Shown in pieces: positions 1-7,835 of a stretch of 64,000 bases of DNA (positions are counted from its first letter, which is position 1; each line of letters opens with the position of its first letter). The stretch comes from Streptomyces morookaense. Lineage in GTDB: Bacteria > Actinomycetota > Actinomycetes > Streptomycetales > Streptomycetaceae. Both the position numbers and the translations under genes were made by a program. Where the stretch lies: NCBI RefSeq assembly GCF_013030945.1, contig NZ_JABBXF010000023.1:100333-164332 (forward strand), written 5' to 3'. Under the pieces are notes generated by a model, which worked only from the letters and a program-made list of their open reading frames with translations, did not search any database and had not been told where the DNA came from.

Positions 1-41
1 CGGGGAAAGGGCAGGCCGTGCCGTACGGGCCGGGGCCGGGC

Positions 42-326
42 TCAGGCGGTGGTGTGGCTGCTGCGGCTGCCGAAGAGCGAGCGCCGCAGCCGGCGCAGCG
101 GGGCCAGCAGGGAGACGCGGGCGGTACGGCCCCGACTCTTGGCGGTGCGGGCATGATCACGCGATGTGATCTCGCGCATCAGTACGGTCGCACCCTCGAC
201 CTCCCGCTGCGGCAGGGCGGGGCCGCCCAGTACCGCGAGATGACGGTCGAGGCGCGCACTGGACGCACTGCTCCCGTAGCTGATGGCAGGCACACGCGGC
301 CTGCTGCGCATTGTTATCTGGTCCAT
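42..326 (-). CDS. Small hypothetical protein, 94 aa
   Basis: Function unknown. The ATG at 326 is preceded on the minus strand by GTGGGGAG about 8 bases upstream, a good ribosome site that favours this start over an upstream one at 392. The product is basic and Ser/Arg-rich. Its middle reads LDRHLAVLGGPALPQREVEG and it ends in a cluster of basic and hydrophobic residues (LLAPLRRLRRSLFGS), which could be a short amphipathic helix. No signal peptide or enzyme motif is seen. It is transcribed away from the kinase gene at 565, and about 240 bp of shared promoter region separates them. It is probably a genuine conserved Streptomyces micro-protein, but I cannot name a family. Confidence 0.55.
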   Translation of the reverse strand: MDQITMRSRPRVPAISYGSSASSARLDRHLAVLGGPALPQREVEGATVLMREITSRDHARTAKSRGRTARVSLLAPLRRLRRSLFGSRSSHTTA

Positions 327-564
327 TGAGACTCCCCACCCGTACGAGGCACCCGGCCAAGGCAGAGTAACCCTATCGCCCCATCGCGTCACCCGCGCAT
401 CGGCGGGGCGGATTCACCACCCCGTCAAGGGCGTTGACGCACCTGGCGTGAACCTGACGTAACAGCCCGCGAGTTGGCCTGTACGAACAGAAACCGGAGA
501 GGAGGCAATCACGCTCCGTTGCGGTACATTCACCCCGAATTGCTCTCTCGGCGGAGGGACGCAC

Positions 565-2160
565 ATGAGCGGGGAACCGGGTGCCGGGCGGTTTCTGGCG
601 GGCCGTTACCGGCTGCTGGACGGGCTCGGACAGGGCGGGATGGGGACGGTCTGGCGGGCGCGGGACGAGATCCTGGACCGCGAGGTGGCCGTCAAGGAGG
701 TCCGGGCGCCGGACGGAATGCCTGATGAGGAGGTACGCACCCTCTACATCCGGCTGGAGCGCGAGGGGCGCGCGGCGGCCCGCGTGGCGCACCGCAACGT
801 CGTCGGCGTGCACGATGTGATCACCGAGGACGGCCGGCCCTGGATCGTCATGGAGCTGGTGCGCGGCCTCTCACTCGCGCAGATCCTGGAAGCGGAGGGC
901 CCGCTCACGCCCGCGCGCACCGCGCATATCGGCGCAGAGGTGCTCGCCGCGCTCCGGGCGGCGCACGCCGTGGGCGTGCTGCACCGGGACGTAAAACCGG
1001 GAAATGTACTCGTCGCCAATGACGGGCGTGTCGTCCTCAGCGACTTCGGCATCGCGACGGTCGCCGGGGCCTCCGCGCTGACGTCGGCCGGGCAGCTCCT
1101 CGGCTCGCCGGAGTATCTGGCCCCCGAGCGCGCGCTCGGCGGCCCGCCGGGACCGGAGTCGGATCTGTGGTCGCTGGGCGTGACGCTGTACGCGGCGGTG
1201 GAGGGCTATTCGCCGTTCCGTCAGGACACCGCGCTGAGCACGCTGCGCGCCGTGGTGGACCAGGAACTGCCGCCGCCGCGCCGGGCCGGCGGGCTCGCGC
1301 CCGTACTCGAAGGCCTGCTGCGCAAGGACCCCCAACTGCGCATGGGCGCCGAGGAGGCGGCCCATCTGCTGCGGGAAGCGGCCGCGGGCGGAGCGCCGCG
1401 CGCGGTGCCGGCCGCGTACGCCCCGACGGTGGCCGCACCGTCTCCGGAGCCTCCGCAGGAACCTGGACCGGCCACCACGGCCGCCGCTTCCGGGCAGCCG
1501 CGCCGGGGGCGGGCGGCGTTGCTCGTGGCCGGGGTGCTCGTCGCGGCGCTCGCGGCGGGCGGGCTGGTCTGGGCGCTTGCGGACCACGGGAGTTCGGGCA
1601 ACGGCGGGGGCACGCCGGCGGCGGGCAGCCCGTCGCCGGGCGACGACAACGGGAACAAGGGGACGCCGTCGGGCAGTGCCCCGGAGACGGGCGGGAAGTC
1701 CGCCTCCCCGGGCGCCGGTGCCTCCGTGGGCGTCGCCCTCACCGCGGTGCGCGACCACTACAACGGGCCCTGCCCGCCGCCGGATGCCGCCGCCCCCTCC
1801 TTCACCGCGGCGCTCACGGTGACCCGCGCCCCGGTGGACGTGGTCTACCGCTGGGTGACGGACAGCGGGAACGGCGACTGGCAGACCGTCAGATTCACGG
1901 ACACCCGGCCGCGGATGGTGCAGCACGCGGAGCCGGGCAGGAGCTCGGGCAAGGGCTGGGTCGCCGTCGAGGTGAAGAGCCCGCAGCAGACGACGTCCCG
2001 GCACGTCTCCTTCACGCTGACATGCCGGGCGACGCCGCCCACGGGCAGCGCCCCGGCGTCCGGTTCGCCCTCGGGGTCGTCGGGCCCGACGAGTTCGGCC
2101 TCGCCCTCGCCGGGCCCGGCGACCGCGTACAGCGGTGCGTACGGATCAGGCGGCCGATGA
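565..2160 (+). CDS. Membrane-anchored Ser/Thr protein kinase (PknB-like)
   Basis: Eukaryotic-type Ser/Thr kinase, 531 aa. The kinase domain fills roughly residues 10-275: glycine loop GLGQGGMGTVW, ATP-binding Lys44 in AVKE, catalytic HRDVKPGN with Asp142, DFG at Asp160, then a PEYLAPE activation-segment end. A Pro/Ala-rich juxtamembrane stretch leads to one transmembrane helix at about 316-338. A Gly/Ser-rich linker and an extracytoplasmic domain follow (about 390-495), containing two Cys that could form a disulfide. It lacks PASTA repeats, so the ligand is not obviously peptidoglycan. The ATG follows GGAGGGA. The last 15 bp overlap the convergent GDSL gene, so transcription of the two genes may interfere. 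All catalytic residues are present, so the kinase is expected to be active. Confidence 0.93.
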   Translation: MSGEPGAGRFLAGRYRLLDGLGQGGMGTVWRARDEILDREVAVKEVRAPDGMPDEEVRTLYIRLEREGRAAARVAHRNVVGVHDVITEDGRPWIVMELVRGLSLAQILEAEGPLTPARTAHIGAEVLAALRAAHAVGVLHRDVKPGNVLVANDGRVVLSDFGIATVAGASALTSAGQLLGSPEYLAPERALGGPPGPESDLWSLGVTLYAAVEGYSPFRQDTALSTLRAVVDQELPPPRRAGGLAPVLEGLLRKDPQLRMGAEEAAHLLREAAAGGAPRAVPAAYAPTVAAPSPEPPQEPGPATTAAASGQPRRGRAALLVAGVLVAALAAGGLVWALADHGSSGNGGGTPAAGSPSPGDDNGNKGTPSGSAPETGGKSASPGAGASVGVALTAVRDHYNGPCPPPDAAAPSFTAALTVTRAPVDVVYRWVTDSGNGDWQTVRFTDTRPRMVQHAEPGRSSGKGWVAVEVKSPQQTTSRHVSFTLTCRATPPTGSAPASGSPSGSSGPTSSASPSPGPATAYSGAYGSGGR

Positions 2161-2949
2161 GAAGGCCGGCAGGTATCCGCCGGACTGCCCGTCGGCAGTG
2201 GGGTGGTAGGACTCGTCGACGGGGAAGGTCAGGCTGTTGAGCCAGGGGTCGTCGGTGCAGATCTCGTGCCCGGCGAAGGTGGAGTCGACGTCGCCGTAGG
2301 CGAAGCCGTGGGCGGCCGCCCGCTTGGCGATGACGGAGTCGAGGAAGTCGGCCGCGTCGTTGATGGCCGATCTCTTGGTGTCGCTCAGTCCGATGCAGTC
2401 ACCGCCGGTTCTGTAGAAGCGGGGATAGCCGAGGACGACCACGCGGGCCGAGGGGGCCTTGGCGCTGATCGCGGAGTAGACGCTGTCGAGTTGGGCGGGC
2501 AGTTGATTCTGGACATATGTGCGGGCCTGGGTGATGCGGTCCAGGCAGGAGCTGTCGGATCCCAGCACGCAGCTGGACATGACGTTCGAGAAGCCCGCGT
2601 CGTTGCCGCCGATGGTGATGCTGACGAGCCCGGTGGAGGCGGACAGCGGGCCCAGCTGGCTGCTGAGGACGTCACCCGTCCGGGCTCCCGAGCAGGCGGT
2701 GAAGGCGAAGTTCGCGGGCGAGTTCGCGGCGGCCCAGAGCGCGGGGTAGGCCTTGGTGCTGCGCTTGCAGTCGCCGCTGGTGGAGTCGTATTCGCCCGCT
2801 CCGACGCCGGACGAATACGAGTCACCGAGCGCCACGTAGGCGGGAGTTGCCTCCCGGGCGGCGGCGTGGGCGGTGCCGGCCCCGCCGAGGGCGAGGGCGG
2901 CGGTCAGGGCCAGGGCGGTGAGGGCGCCCTGGAGCCGGGACGGATTCAT
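2146..2949 (-). CDS. Secreted SGNH/GDSL-family esterase/lipase
   Basis: Secreted hydrolase of the SGNH fold, 267 aa. A Sec signal peptide (hydrophobic stretch ending GTAHA) is followed by the mature domain. Block I reads ALGDSYSSG with the nucleophile at about Ser44. The oxyanion Asn is in ITIGGND, and the C-terminal catalytic pair sits in DESYHP (Asp and His three residues apart). Six Cys in the mature part fit the three disulfides of the Streptomyces GDSL lipase group, for example S. coelicolor SCO1725 as I recall it. Start ATG at 2949; GAGGTTCC lies just upstream on the minus strand. The gene is convergent with the kinase and overlaps its end. The substrate is likely short- or medium-chain esters or lipids. 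Confidence 0.93.
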   Translation of the reverse strand: MNPSRLQGALTALALTAALALGGAGTAHAAAREATPAYVALGDSYSSGVGAGEYDSTSGDCKRSTKAYPALWAAANSPANFAFTACSGARTGDVLSSQLGPLSASTGLVSITIGGNDAGFSNVMSSCVLGSDSSCLDRITQARTYVQNQLPAQLDSVYSAISAKAPSARVVVLGYPRFYRTGGDCIGLSDTKRSAINDAADFLDSVIAKRAAAHGFAYGDVDSTFAGHEICTDDPWLNSLTFPVDESYHPTADGQSGGYLPAFSSAA

Positions 2950-3239
2950 GGAACCTCCTCTACCAGGCTTTTCTCCTACCTCGGTGGTAGCAGCGACCTG
3001 GTGTCGCCGGAAGTGTCCATGCCAAACATGGTCCTTGATCCATCCGCCTGTGAGGCAGGCGTTTAACGGCAGTTGACGATTCGGTGTCCGGAAGCCGCTC
3101 GCGTGGTCTTCGCACCTTGACGGGCCTCCGGCGACTGCGCGACATTGAAGCCCGGCATCCGGCGCTTCGGGGGGCAAAGTCGCCAATGCAGAGCTTCACT
3201 GATCTCCACGGTCCCGCCGAACCGGCAGAATCCGGCGGC

Positions 3240-3632
3240 ATGGACGAGCGCACCGGGAGGAGGCAGCCGCTCGGCGATTCCCTCCCCGTGGTCGCGGGAG
3301 CCGCCGCGGCCATCGCGGGAGCGGGCTGGGCCCTGGCCCTCGCGGACATCGGCTCGCCGCTGCGCGCGCCCTTCACCCTGTTCTTCCTGATCGTGGCGCC
3401 GGCATGCGCCCTGGCGGCCGCGCTGCACGGCCTCGACCCCCTGAGCCGGTCGGTGGTGGCCACCGGCGGGGCCGTCGCCGTGGACCTGTTGGTCGCACAG
3501 ACCATGCTCGCGCTGCACATCTGGACCGTGCGGGGCGGCGTCGCCGCGGTCGCGGCCGTCAGCCTCCTCGTGTTCCTGCTGGCCCACGTGCGGCGCCACC
3601 GGAGCCGTGCGGCGAGAAGTCGGGCTTCCTGA
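3240..3632 (+). CDS. Small integral membrane protein, four predicted helices
   Basis: Function unknown, about 130 aa. The sequence is dominated by hydrophobic segments: SLPVVAGAAAAIAGAGWALA, FTLFFLIVAPACALAAAL, VVATGGAVAVDLLVAQTML and GVAAVAAVSLLVFLLA, so four membrane helices are expected, followed by a basic tail (HVRRHRSRAARSRAS). The start is uncertain; ATG 3240 has no clear ribosome site and an in-frame ATG at 3186 is possible. The stop lies one base before the GTG proposed for the next gene, which suggests cotranscription with the FemAB-like gene and the polysaccharide operon. It may be an accessory membrane component of that operon, but this is inference from position only. Confidence 0.6.
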   Translation: MDERTGRRQPLGDSLPVVAGAAAAIAGAGWALALADIGSPLRAPFTLFFLIVAPACALAAALHGLDPLSRSVVATGGAVAVDLLVAQTMLALHIWTVRGGVAAVAAVSLLVFLLAHVRRHRSRAARSRAS

Positions 3633-3633
3633 C

Positions 3634-4728
3634 GTGGACATCAGCGTGTACCGGCCCGGCGAACTCACGGCGGCCGACCGGGCAGCGTGGTCCGCCCTTC
3701 AGTCGCAGGCGGTGGAGGACGGCTCCCCGCAGCTCGCGAATCCTTTCCTCGCACCGGAGTTCGCCCTCGCGGTCGGGCGCACCCGGCGCGGCACCCGCAT
3801 CGCGGCCGTCCGGGAGGACGGCGAACCGGTGGCGTTCTTCCCCTTCCAGCGCTCGCGGCTGGGCGTGGGCCGGGCCGTGGGGCTGGGCGTCTCGGACGCC
3901 CAGGGGCTGGTGCACCGGCCGGGCTTCCAGTGGGACAGCCGCGAACTGCTGCACGCCTGCGGGCTGTCGCTGTGGGAGTTCGACCACCTGGTGGAGGGCC
4001 AGAAGCCGTTCGAGGCCGTGGCCTCCGGCTCCTTCGCCTCCCCCGTCATCGACGTCGACCAGGGGTTCGCCCACTATCTGCAGGCGCTGCGCAAGCAGTC
4101 GCCGAAGTTCACCCGCACCACCCTGGCCAAGGAGCGCCGGCTCGGCCGGGACGTGGGCGAGGTGCGCTATGTGCACGACGAGCGCGATCCGGCCGTTCTG
4201 CGCCTCCTGACGGGCTGGAAGTCGGCGCAGTACCGAAGAACAGGACGCAGCGACCGCTTCGCCCGCCCCTGGATATCCCACCTCGTCGACCAGCTCTTCC
4301 ACACCCGCACGGCGTCCTTCTCCGGGCTGCTGTCCGTGCTCTACGCGGGCGGCCGGCCGGTCGCCGCGCACTTCGGGCTGCGCACACCGACGGTGCTGGC
4401 CTGCTGGTTCCCCGCGTACGACCCGCGGTTCGCCAAGTACTCGCCGGGGCTGGTGCTGCACCTGCGGATGGCCGAGGGGGCGGCCGCGGAGGGAACGGCC
4501 TATCTGGACCTGGGCAGGGGCGGCAAGGCGTACAAGGACTCCATGAAGACACGCGAACTCATCGTCTCCGAGGGGTGGGTGACGAGGCGTCACCCCGTTG
4601 CCCTGGGCTATCGGGCCCGCCGTGCGCCGGTGCGTGCGCTGCGCAACACCGTGCTCGCGCGGCCCGGGCTCTTCGACCCCGCCGACCGGCTGCTCAAGCG
4701 CGTGGGGCGCATCCGCGAGGGCGGCTGA
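3634..4728 (+). CDS. FemAB/GNAT-fold acyltransferase-like protein of a surface-polysaccharide cluster
   Basis: 364 aa. The arrangement matches the CelD/BcsL-like GNAT family found in polysaccharide clusters: an N-terminal half (LANPFLAPEFALAVG, then PVAFFPFQRS) and a C-terminal GNAT core (SVLYAGGRPVAAHFGLRTPTV, then YSPGLVLHLRMAEGAA, then YLDLGRGGKAYKDSMKTREL). Such proteins usually transfer an acyl or aminoacyl group from a CoA or tRNA donor to a sugar or peptide. The donor here is unknown. The GTG at 3634 gives MDISVYRPGEL, which resembles the family start; a GTG at 3607 overlapping the upstream gene is the alternative. The family-2 glycosyltransferase follows about 400 bp downstream. It probably decorates the polymer made by the downstream genes. 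Confidence 0.8.
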   Translation: MDISVYRPGELTAADRAAWSALQSQAVEDGSPQLANPFLAPEFALAVGRTRRGTRIAAVREDGEPVAFFPFQRSRLGVGRAVGLGVSDAQGLVHRPGFQWDSRELLHACGLSLWEFDHLVEGQKPFEAVASGSFASPVIDVDQGFAHYLQALRKQSPKFTRTTLAKERRLGRDVGEVRYVHDERDPAVLRLLTGWKSAQYRRTGRSDRFARPWISHLVDQLFHTRTASFSGLLSVLYAGGRPVAAHFGLRTPTVLACWFPAYDPRFAKYSPGLVLHLRMAEGAAAEGTAYLDLGRGGKAYKDSMKTRELIVSEGWVTRRHPVALGYRARRAPVRALRNTVLARPGLFDPADRLLKRVGRIREGG

Positions 4729-5134
4729 ACCCCCTCGGGTGCCCTGTTCCGCGCCCAACTGCCCATGCAACCATGGGTGGTTGCATCGGGCATAAACACA
4801 CCAAAGGAGGAGTCTCCGCCTCAGCTCTTGCCATTCAGTCTCAAGCTTCAATACCGTCGTACATCTACCCGCATCGGCCCATCATGTCCAAGCGGCTCGG
4901 GGAGGGCTCACAGCGCCGCCATGATGTCCGGCGCGGGGCGCGGCAGGGGGTGCCGCGCTCGGCCGTCAACACTGCCGAGTCGCGTGCCGCGCGGCCGGAA
5001 ACACATGCCAACTCGCCCGGGACCGACGGCGGTTCCCCGCCGTGCGGACGGGGCGAGTACCCCCTTTTCGAACCGGACAACCACCGGACCGCTCTTGGGC
5101 GGGCGGTCCACCGGACGAGAGGGAAACAGGACTC
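4729..5134. other. 406-bp non-coding region ahead of the glycosyltransferase genes
   Basis: No convincing coding sequence. It holds the perfect inverted repeat at 4765-4786 and, 16 bases after it, a strong ribosome-site-like AAAGGAGG (4802-4809) with no ATG or GTG at a usable distance. The length and structure suggest a promoter with a long leader for the operon that begins at 5135. Confidence 0.5.
4765..4786. promoter_or_regulatory. Perfect 9-bp inverted repeat, candidate operator
   Basis: ATGCAACCA, 4-bp spacer TGGG, then TGGTTGCAT. No T-run follows, so a terminator is less likely than a repressor site controlling the glycosyltransferase operon. It could also be a hairpin at the end of the FemAB-like transcript. 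Confidence 0.45.
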
Positions 5135-5971
5135 ATGAGTGCGTTCCTGCGCCCGGCGGCGAGTCAGGACCAGGATCCCGACCCGGAGACATCCGGACGC
5201 CGTTACCGCCCGGTGACCTCGCAGTTCGCGATAAGGCCACCGGTGAGCGTGGTGATTCCCGCCATGAACGAGGCGGAGAACCTCCCGTACGTCTTCAAGA
5301 CGCTTCCCGACTGGATCCATGAAGTGGTCCTGGTCGACGGCAACTCCACCGACGACACGGTCCAGGTCGCCCGCGACCTGTGCCCGGCCGTCAAGGTGGT
5401 CCAGCAGCTGGGCAAGGGCAAGGGCGATGCGCTGATCACCGGCTTCGCCGCCTGCACCGGCGAGATCATCGTCATGGTCGACGCCGACGGCTCCGCGGAC
5501 GGGGGCGAGATCCTGCGCTACGTCTCCGCCCTCGTCGGGGGCGCCGACTTCGCCAAGGGATCCCGCTTCGCCAACGGCGGCGGCACCGACGACATGACAC
5601 TCATCCGCAAGCTCGGCAACCGTGTGCTGTGCTCCATCGTCAATCACAAGTTCGGGGCCCGCTACACCGACCTTTGCTACGGCTACAACGCGTTCTGGAA
5701 GCGCTGCCTGGACGAGATCGCCCTGGACTGCGCCGGTTTCGAGGTCGAGACGCTGATGAACATCAGAGTGGTCAAGGCGGGCCTGCGGGTCCAGGAGATT
5801 CCCAGCCATGAGTTCGTCAGGATCCACGGCACCAGCAATCTGCGGGCCGTGCGCGACGGACTGCGGGTGCTGAAGGTGATCCTCCGCGAGCGCGGCGAAC
5901 GCCGCGGCCGGCCCCGGCCGCAGCCCCGGCTCGCCATCGCACCGGCCGCCAACCGCGGGGACGTCTCTTGA
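5135..5971 (+). CDS. Family 2 glycosyltransferase (dolichyl-phosphate mannosyltransferase-like)
   Basis: 278 aa, GT-A fold. Visible motifs: nucleotide-sugar binding start VSVVIPAMNEAENL, then VLVDGNSTDDTVQVA, the metal-binding MVDADGSADGGEI (DxD), and an acceptor region with CYGYNAFWKRC. No membrane helices follow, so it acts on the cytoplasmic face. It probably transfers a hexose from an NDP-sugar to a polyprenyl carrier or a growing chain. The start is ATG 5135. The last four bases (TTGA) overlap the next gene, so the two are translationally coupled. It opens the tightly packed part of the polysaccharide operon. The sugar cannot be told from sequence. Confidence 0.88.
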   Translation: MSAFLRPAASQDQDPDPETSGRRYRPVTSQFAIRPPVSVVIPAMNEAENLPYVFKTLPDWIHEVVLVDGNSTDDTVQVARDLCPAVKVVQQLGKGKGDALITGFAACTGEIIVMVDADGSADGGEILRYVSALVGGADFAKGSRFANGGGTDDMTLIRKLGNRVLCSIVNHKFGARYTDLCYGYNAFWKRCLDEIALDCAGFEVETLMNIRVVKAGLRVQEIPSHEFVRIHGTSNLRAVRDGLRVLKVILRERGERRGRPRPQPRLAIAPAANRGDVS

Positions 5972-7038
5972 CCACCGCGGACGCGGGTCCGTCCGTCTCG
6001 GTCGTCATCTGCGTCTACACCGAGGACCGCTGGGGCGACATCCTCGCCGCGGTGGCCTCGGTGCGCGGCCAGTCCTATCCGGCGCTGGAGACGCTGGTCG
6101 TCGTCGACCACAACCCGGCCCTGCTGCGCCGCCTGGCCAAGGCCTTCGGCGACGACGGCGCGGGGGCGGGGGCGGGCGGGGTGCGCATCCTGGCCAACGC
6201 CGGCCCGCGCGGCCTGTCCGCCGGGCGCAACACCGGCACCGGGGCCGCCGCCGGCGAGGTGGTGGCCTTCCTCGACGACGACGCGGTGGCCGAGCGGGAC
6301 TGGCTGCTGCACTTCGCCGAGGGCTACGCCGACCCCCGGGTCATGGCCGTGGGCGGGCGCACGATGCCCGTCTGGGCGTCCCGGCGCCGGCCCGCCTGGT
6401 TCCCCGAGGAGTTCGACTGGGTGGTGGGCTGCACCTATCGCGGCCTGCCGCCCGGCCGGGTGCAGGTGCGCAACGTCCTCGGCGGCAACGCCTCCTTCCG
6501 CAGGTCGGCCCTCACCGCGGTCGGCGGCTTCGCCGACGGCATCGGGCGCGACGGGCAGCGGCTGCCGCTGGGCGGCGAGGAGACGGAGCTGTGCATCCGG
6601 CTGACCAGGGCCGTGCCGGATGCGGTGCTGCTCATCGACGACCGTTCGGTGATCCACCACCGGGTGCCCGCCGCCCGGGAGCGGTTCGGCTACTTCCGCA
6701 CCCGGGCCTACGCCGAGGGCCTGTCCAAGGCGCTCGTGGCGCGAAGTGTGGGCCCGCAGCAGGGACTTGCCTCCGAGCGCCGCTACACCACGCGGGTACT
6801 GCCCGCGGGCGTGGCCCGCGGGCTGCGGGACGCCCTGCTGGGCCGGCCCGGGGGCGCGGGCCGGGCCGGGGCCATCGTCGCCGGGGTGGCCGCCGCCACC
6901 GGGGGCTACGCCCTGGGCAGTCTGCGGGCGCGCCGGCGCGGGCAGCGGTTCGCGGTGGCACGGCCGGTGGCTCCGACGTCTCCCGTGTCCCCGGTGCCGA
7001 CGGAGGCGGAGCCGGAAGCCGGGGAGGCGGCGGCATGA
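5968..7038 (+). CDS. Family 2 glycosyltransferase
   Basis: 356 aa with a TTG start overlapping the previous stop codon (TTGA). GT-A motifs: VSVVICVYTEDRWGDI, the hypervariable LVVVDHNPALLRRL, SAGRNTGTGAAAG, the DxD motif in VVAFLDDDAVAERDWL, and an acceptor-side segment NVLGGNASFRRSALTAVGGF followed by GGEETELCIRL, where ETEL provides the catalytic base typical of GT2 enzymes. The C terminus has a short hydrophobic stretch (AIVAGVAAATGGYALG), perhaps a membrane anchor, and a Pro/Glu tail. It probably adds the second sugar type to the exopolysaccharide repeat made by this operon. The stop overlaps the deacetylase ATG (ATGA). Confidence 0.88.
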   Translation: MTTADAGPSVSVVICVYTEDRWGDILAAVASVRGQSYPALETLVVVDHNPALLRRLAKAFGDDGAGAGAGGVRILANAGPRGLSAGRNTGTGAAAGEVVAFLDDDAVAERDWLLHFAEGYADPRVMAVGGRTMPVWASRRRPAWFPEEFDWVVGCTYRGLPPGRVQVRNVLGGNASFRRSALTAVGGFADGIGRDGQRLPLGGEETELCIRLTRAVPDAVLLIDDRSVIHHRVPAARERFGYFRTRAYAEGLSKALVARSVGPQQGLASERRYTTRVLPAGVARGLRDALLGRPGGAGRAGAIVAGVAAATGGYALGSLRARRRGQRFAVARPVAPTSPVSPVPTEAEPEAGEAAA

Positions 7039-7835
7039 GCGGCGGTCCGGTGCCGATCCTGATGTACCACGCCGTGGGCCACGCGCCCGCCCGCGCGGCC
7101 TACGGCCTCTCGGTCTCCCCGGAGGCCTTCGCCGAACAGATGTGGCTGCTGCACGGGTTCGGCTTCACCCCGATGACGGCCGGGGCACTGGCCGCCGCCT
7201 GGCGCGAGGGGCGTCCGCTGCCGCCCAAGCCGGTACTCATCACCTTCGACGACGGTTATGAGGGCGTGCACCGCCATGCCCTCCCCGCCCTCGCCGAACA
7301 CGGCTTCGCCGCCACGCTGTTCGCCTCCACGGGCTGGCTGCGCGGCCGGCACGACACGGGCGGCGCGCTCGACCTCATGCTCGACTGGGACCAGCTCCGC
7401 GAACTGGCCGCCGCCGGCGTCGAGATAGGCGGCCACAGCCACACGCATCCGCAGCTCGACCAGCTGCCCGAGGACAGGCTGGCGTTCGAGGTGGAGCACT
7501 GCCGGGAGCTGATCACCGCCGAACTCGGCCGCCCGCCGGTGTCGTTCGCCTATCCGTACGGCTATTCCACCCGGCGGGTGCGCGGGGCGGTGCGGGCGGC
7601 CGGCTTCTCCGTCTCGCTCGCCGTGGGCAACGGCATGGCGGTGCGCCGGCAGGGACCGTACGCGCTGCAGCGGGTGACGGTGCGGCGCACGACGGGTATA
7701 GCCGACTTCGAGCGCATGGTGGAGGGCCGGGCGGTGGGCCGGCTGTTCGCCAGGGACCGGGCTCTGACGAAGGGGTACGCCATCGTCCGCAGGAGCCGCC
7801 AGGCCGTCAGGAAGGCAAGCGAAGCACGTGTCTGA
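7035..7835 (+). CDS. Polysaccharide deacetylase (carbohydrate esterase 4)
   Basis: 266 aa, NodB-homology domain. The metal and catalytic motif is LITFDDGYEG (the first Asp as base, the second for metal), the His pair is GGHSHTHP, and the arginine/aromatic motif is SFAYPYG. No signal peptide is visible, so it may act inside the cell on lipid-linked sugars or use another export path. It is predicted to remove N- or O-acetyl groups from the polymer, which would change its charge. The ATG overlaps the glycosyltransferase stop (ATGA), and its own end overlaps the flippase GTG by 8 bases. The C-terminal 50 residues are basic and may contact membrane or polymer. Confidence 0.9.
   Translation: MSGGPVPILMYHAVGHAPARAAYGLSVSPEAFAEQMWLLHGFGFTPMTAGALAAAWREGRPLPPKPVLITFDDGYEGVHRHALPALAEHGFAATLFASTGWLRGRHDTGGALDLMLDWDQLRELAAAGVEIGGHSHTHPQLDQLPEDRLAFEVEHCRELITAELGRPPVSFAYPYGYSTRRVRGAVRAAGFSVSLAVGNGMAVRRQGPYALQRVTVRRTTGIADFERMVEGRAVGRLFARDRALTKGYAIVRRSRQAVRKASEARV

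Noticed and set aside
4802..5134. Possible gene after the strong ribosome-like AAAGGAGG
   Set aside because: Only a TTG about 18 bases away is available, and the resulting frame has poor codon use. Treated as leader sequence.
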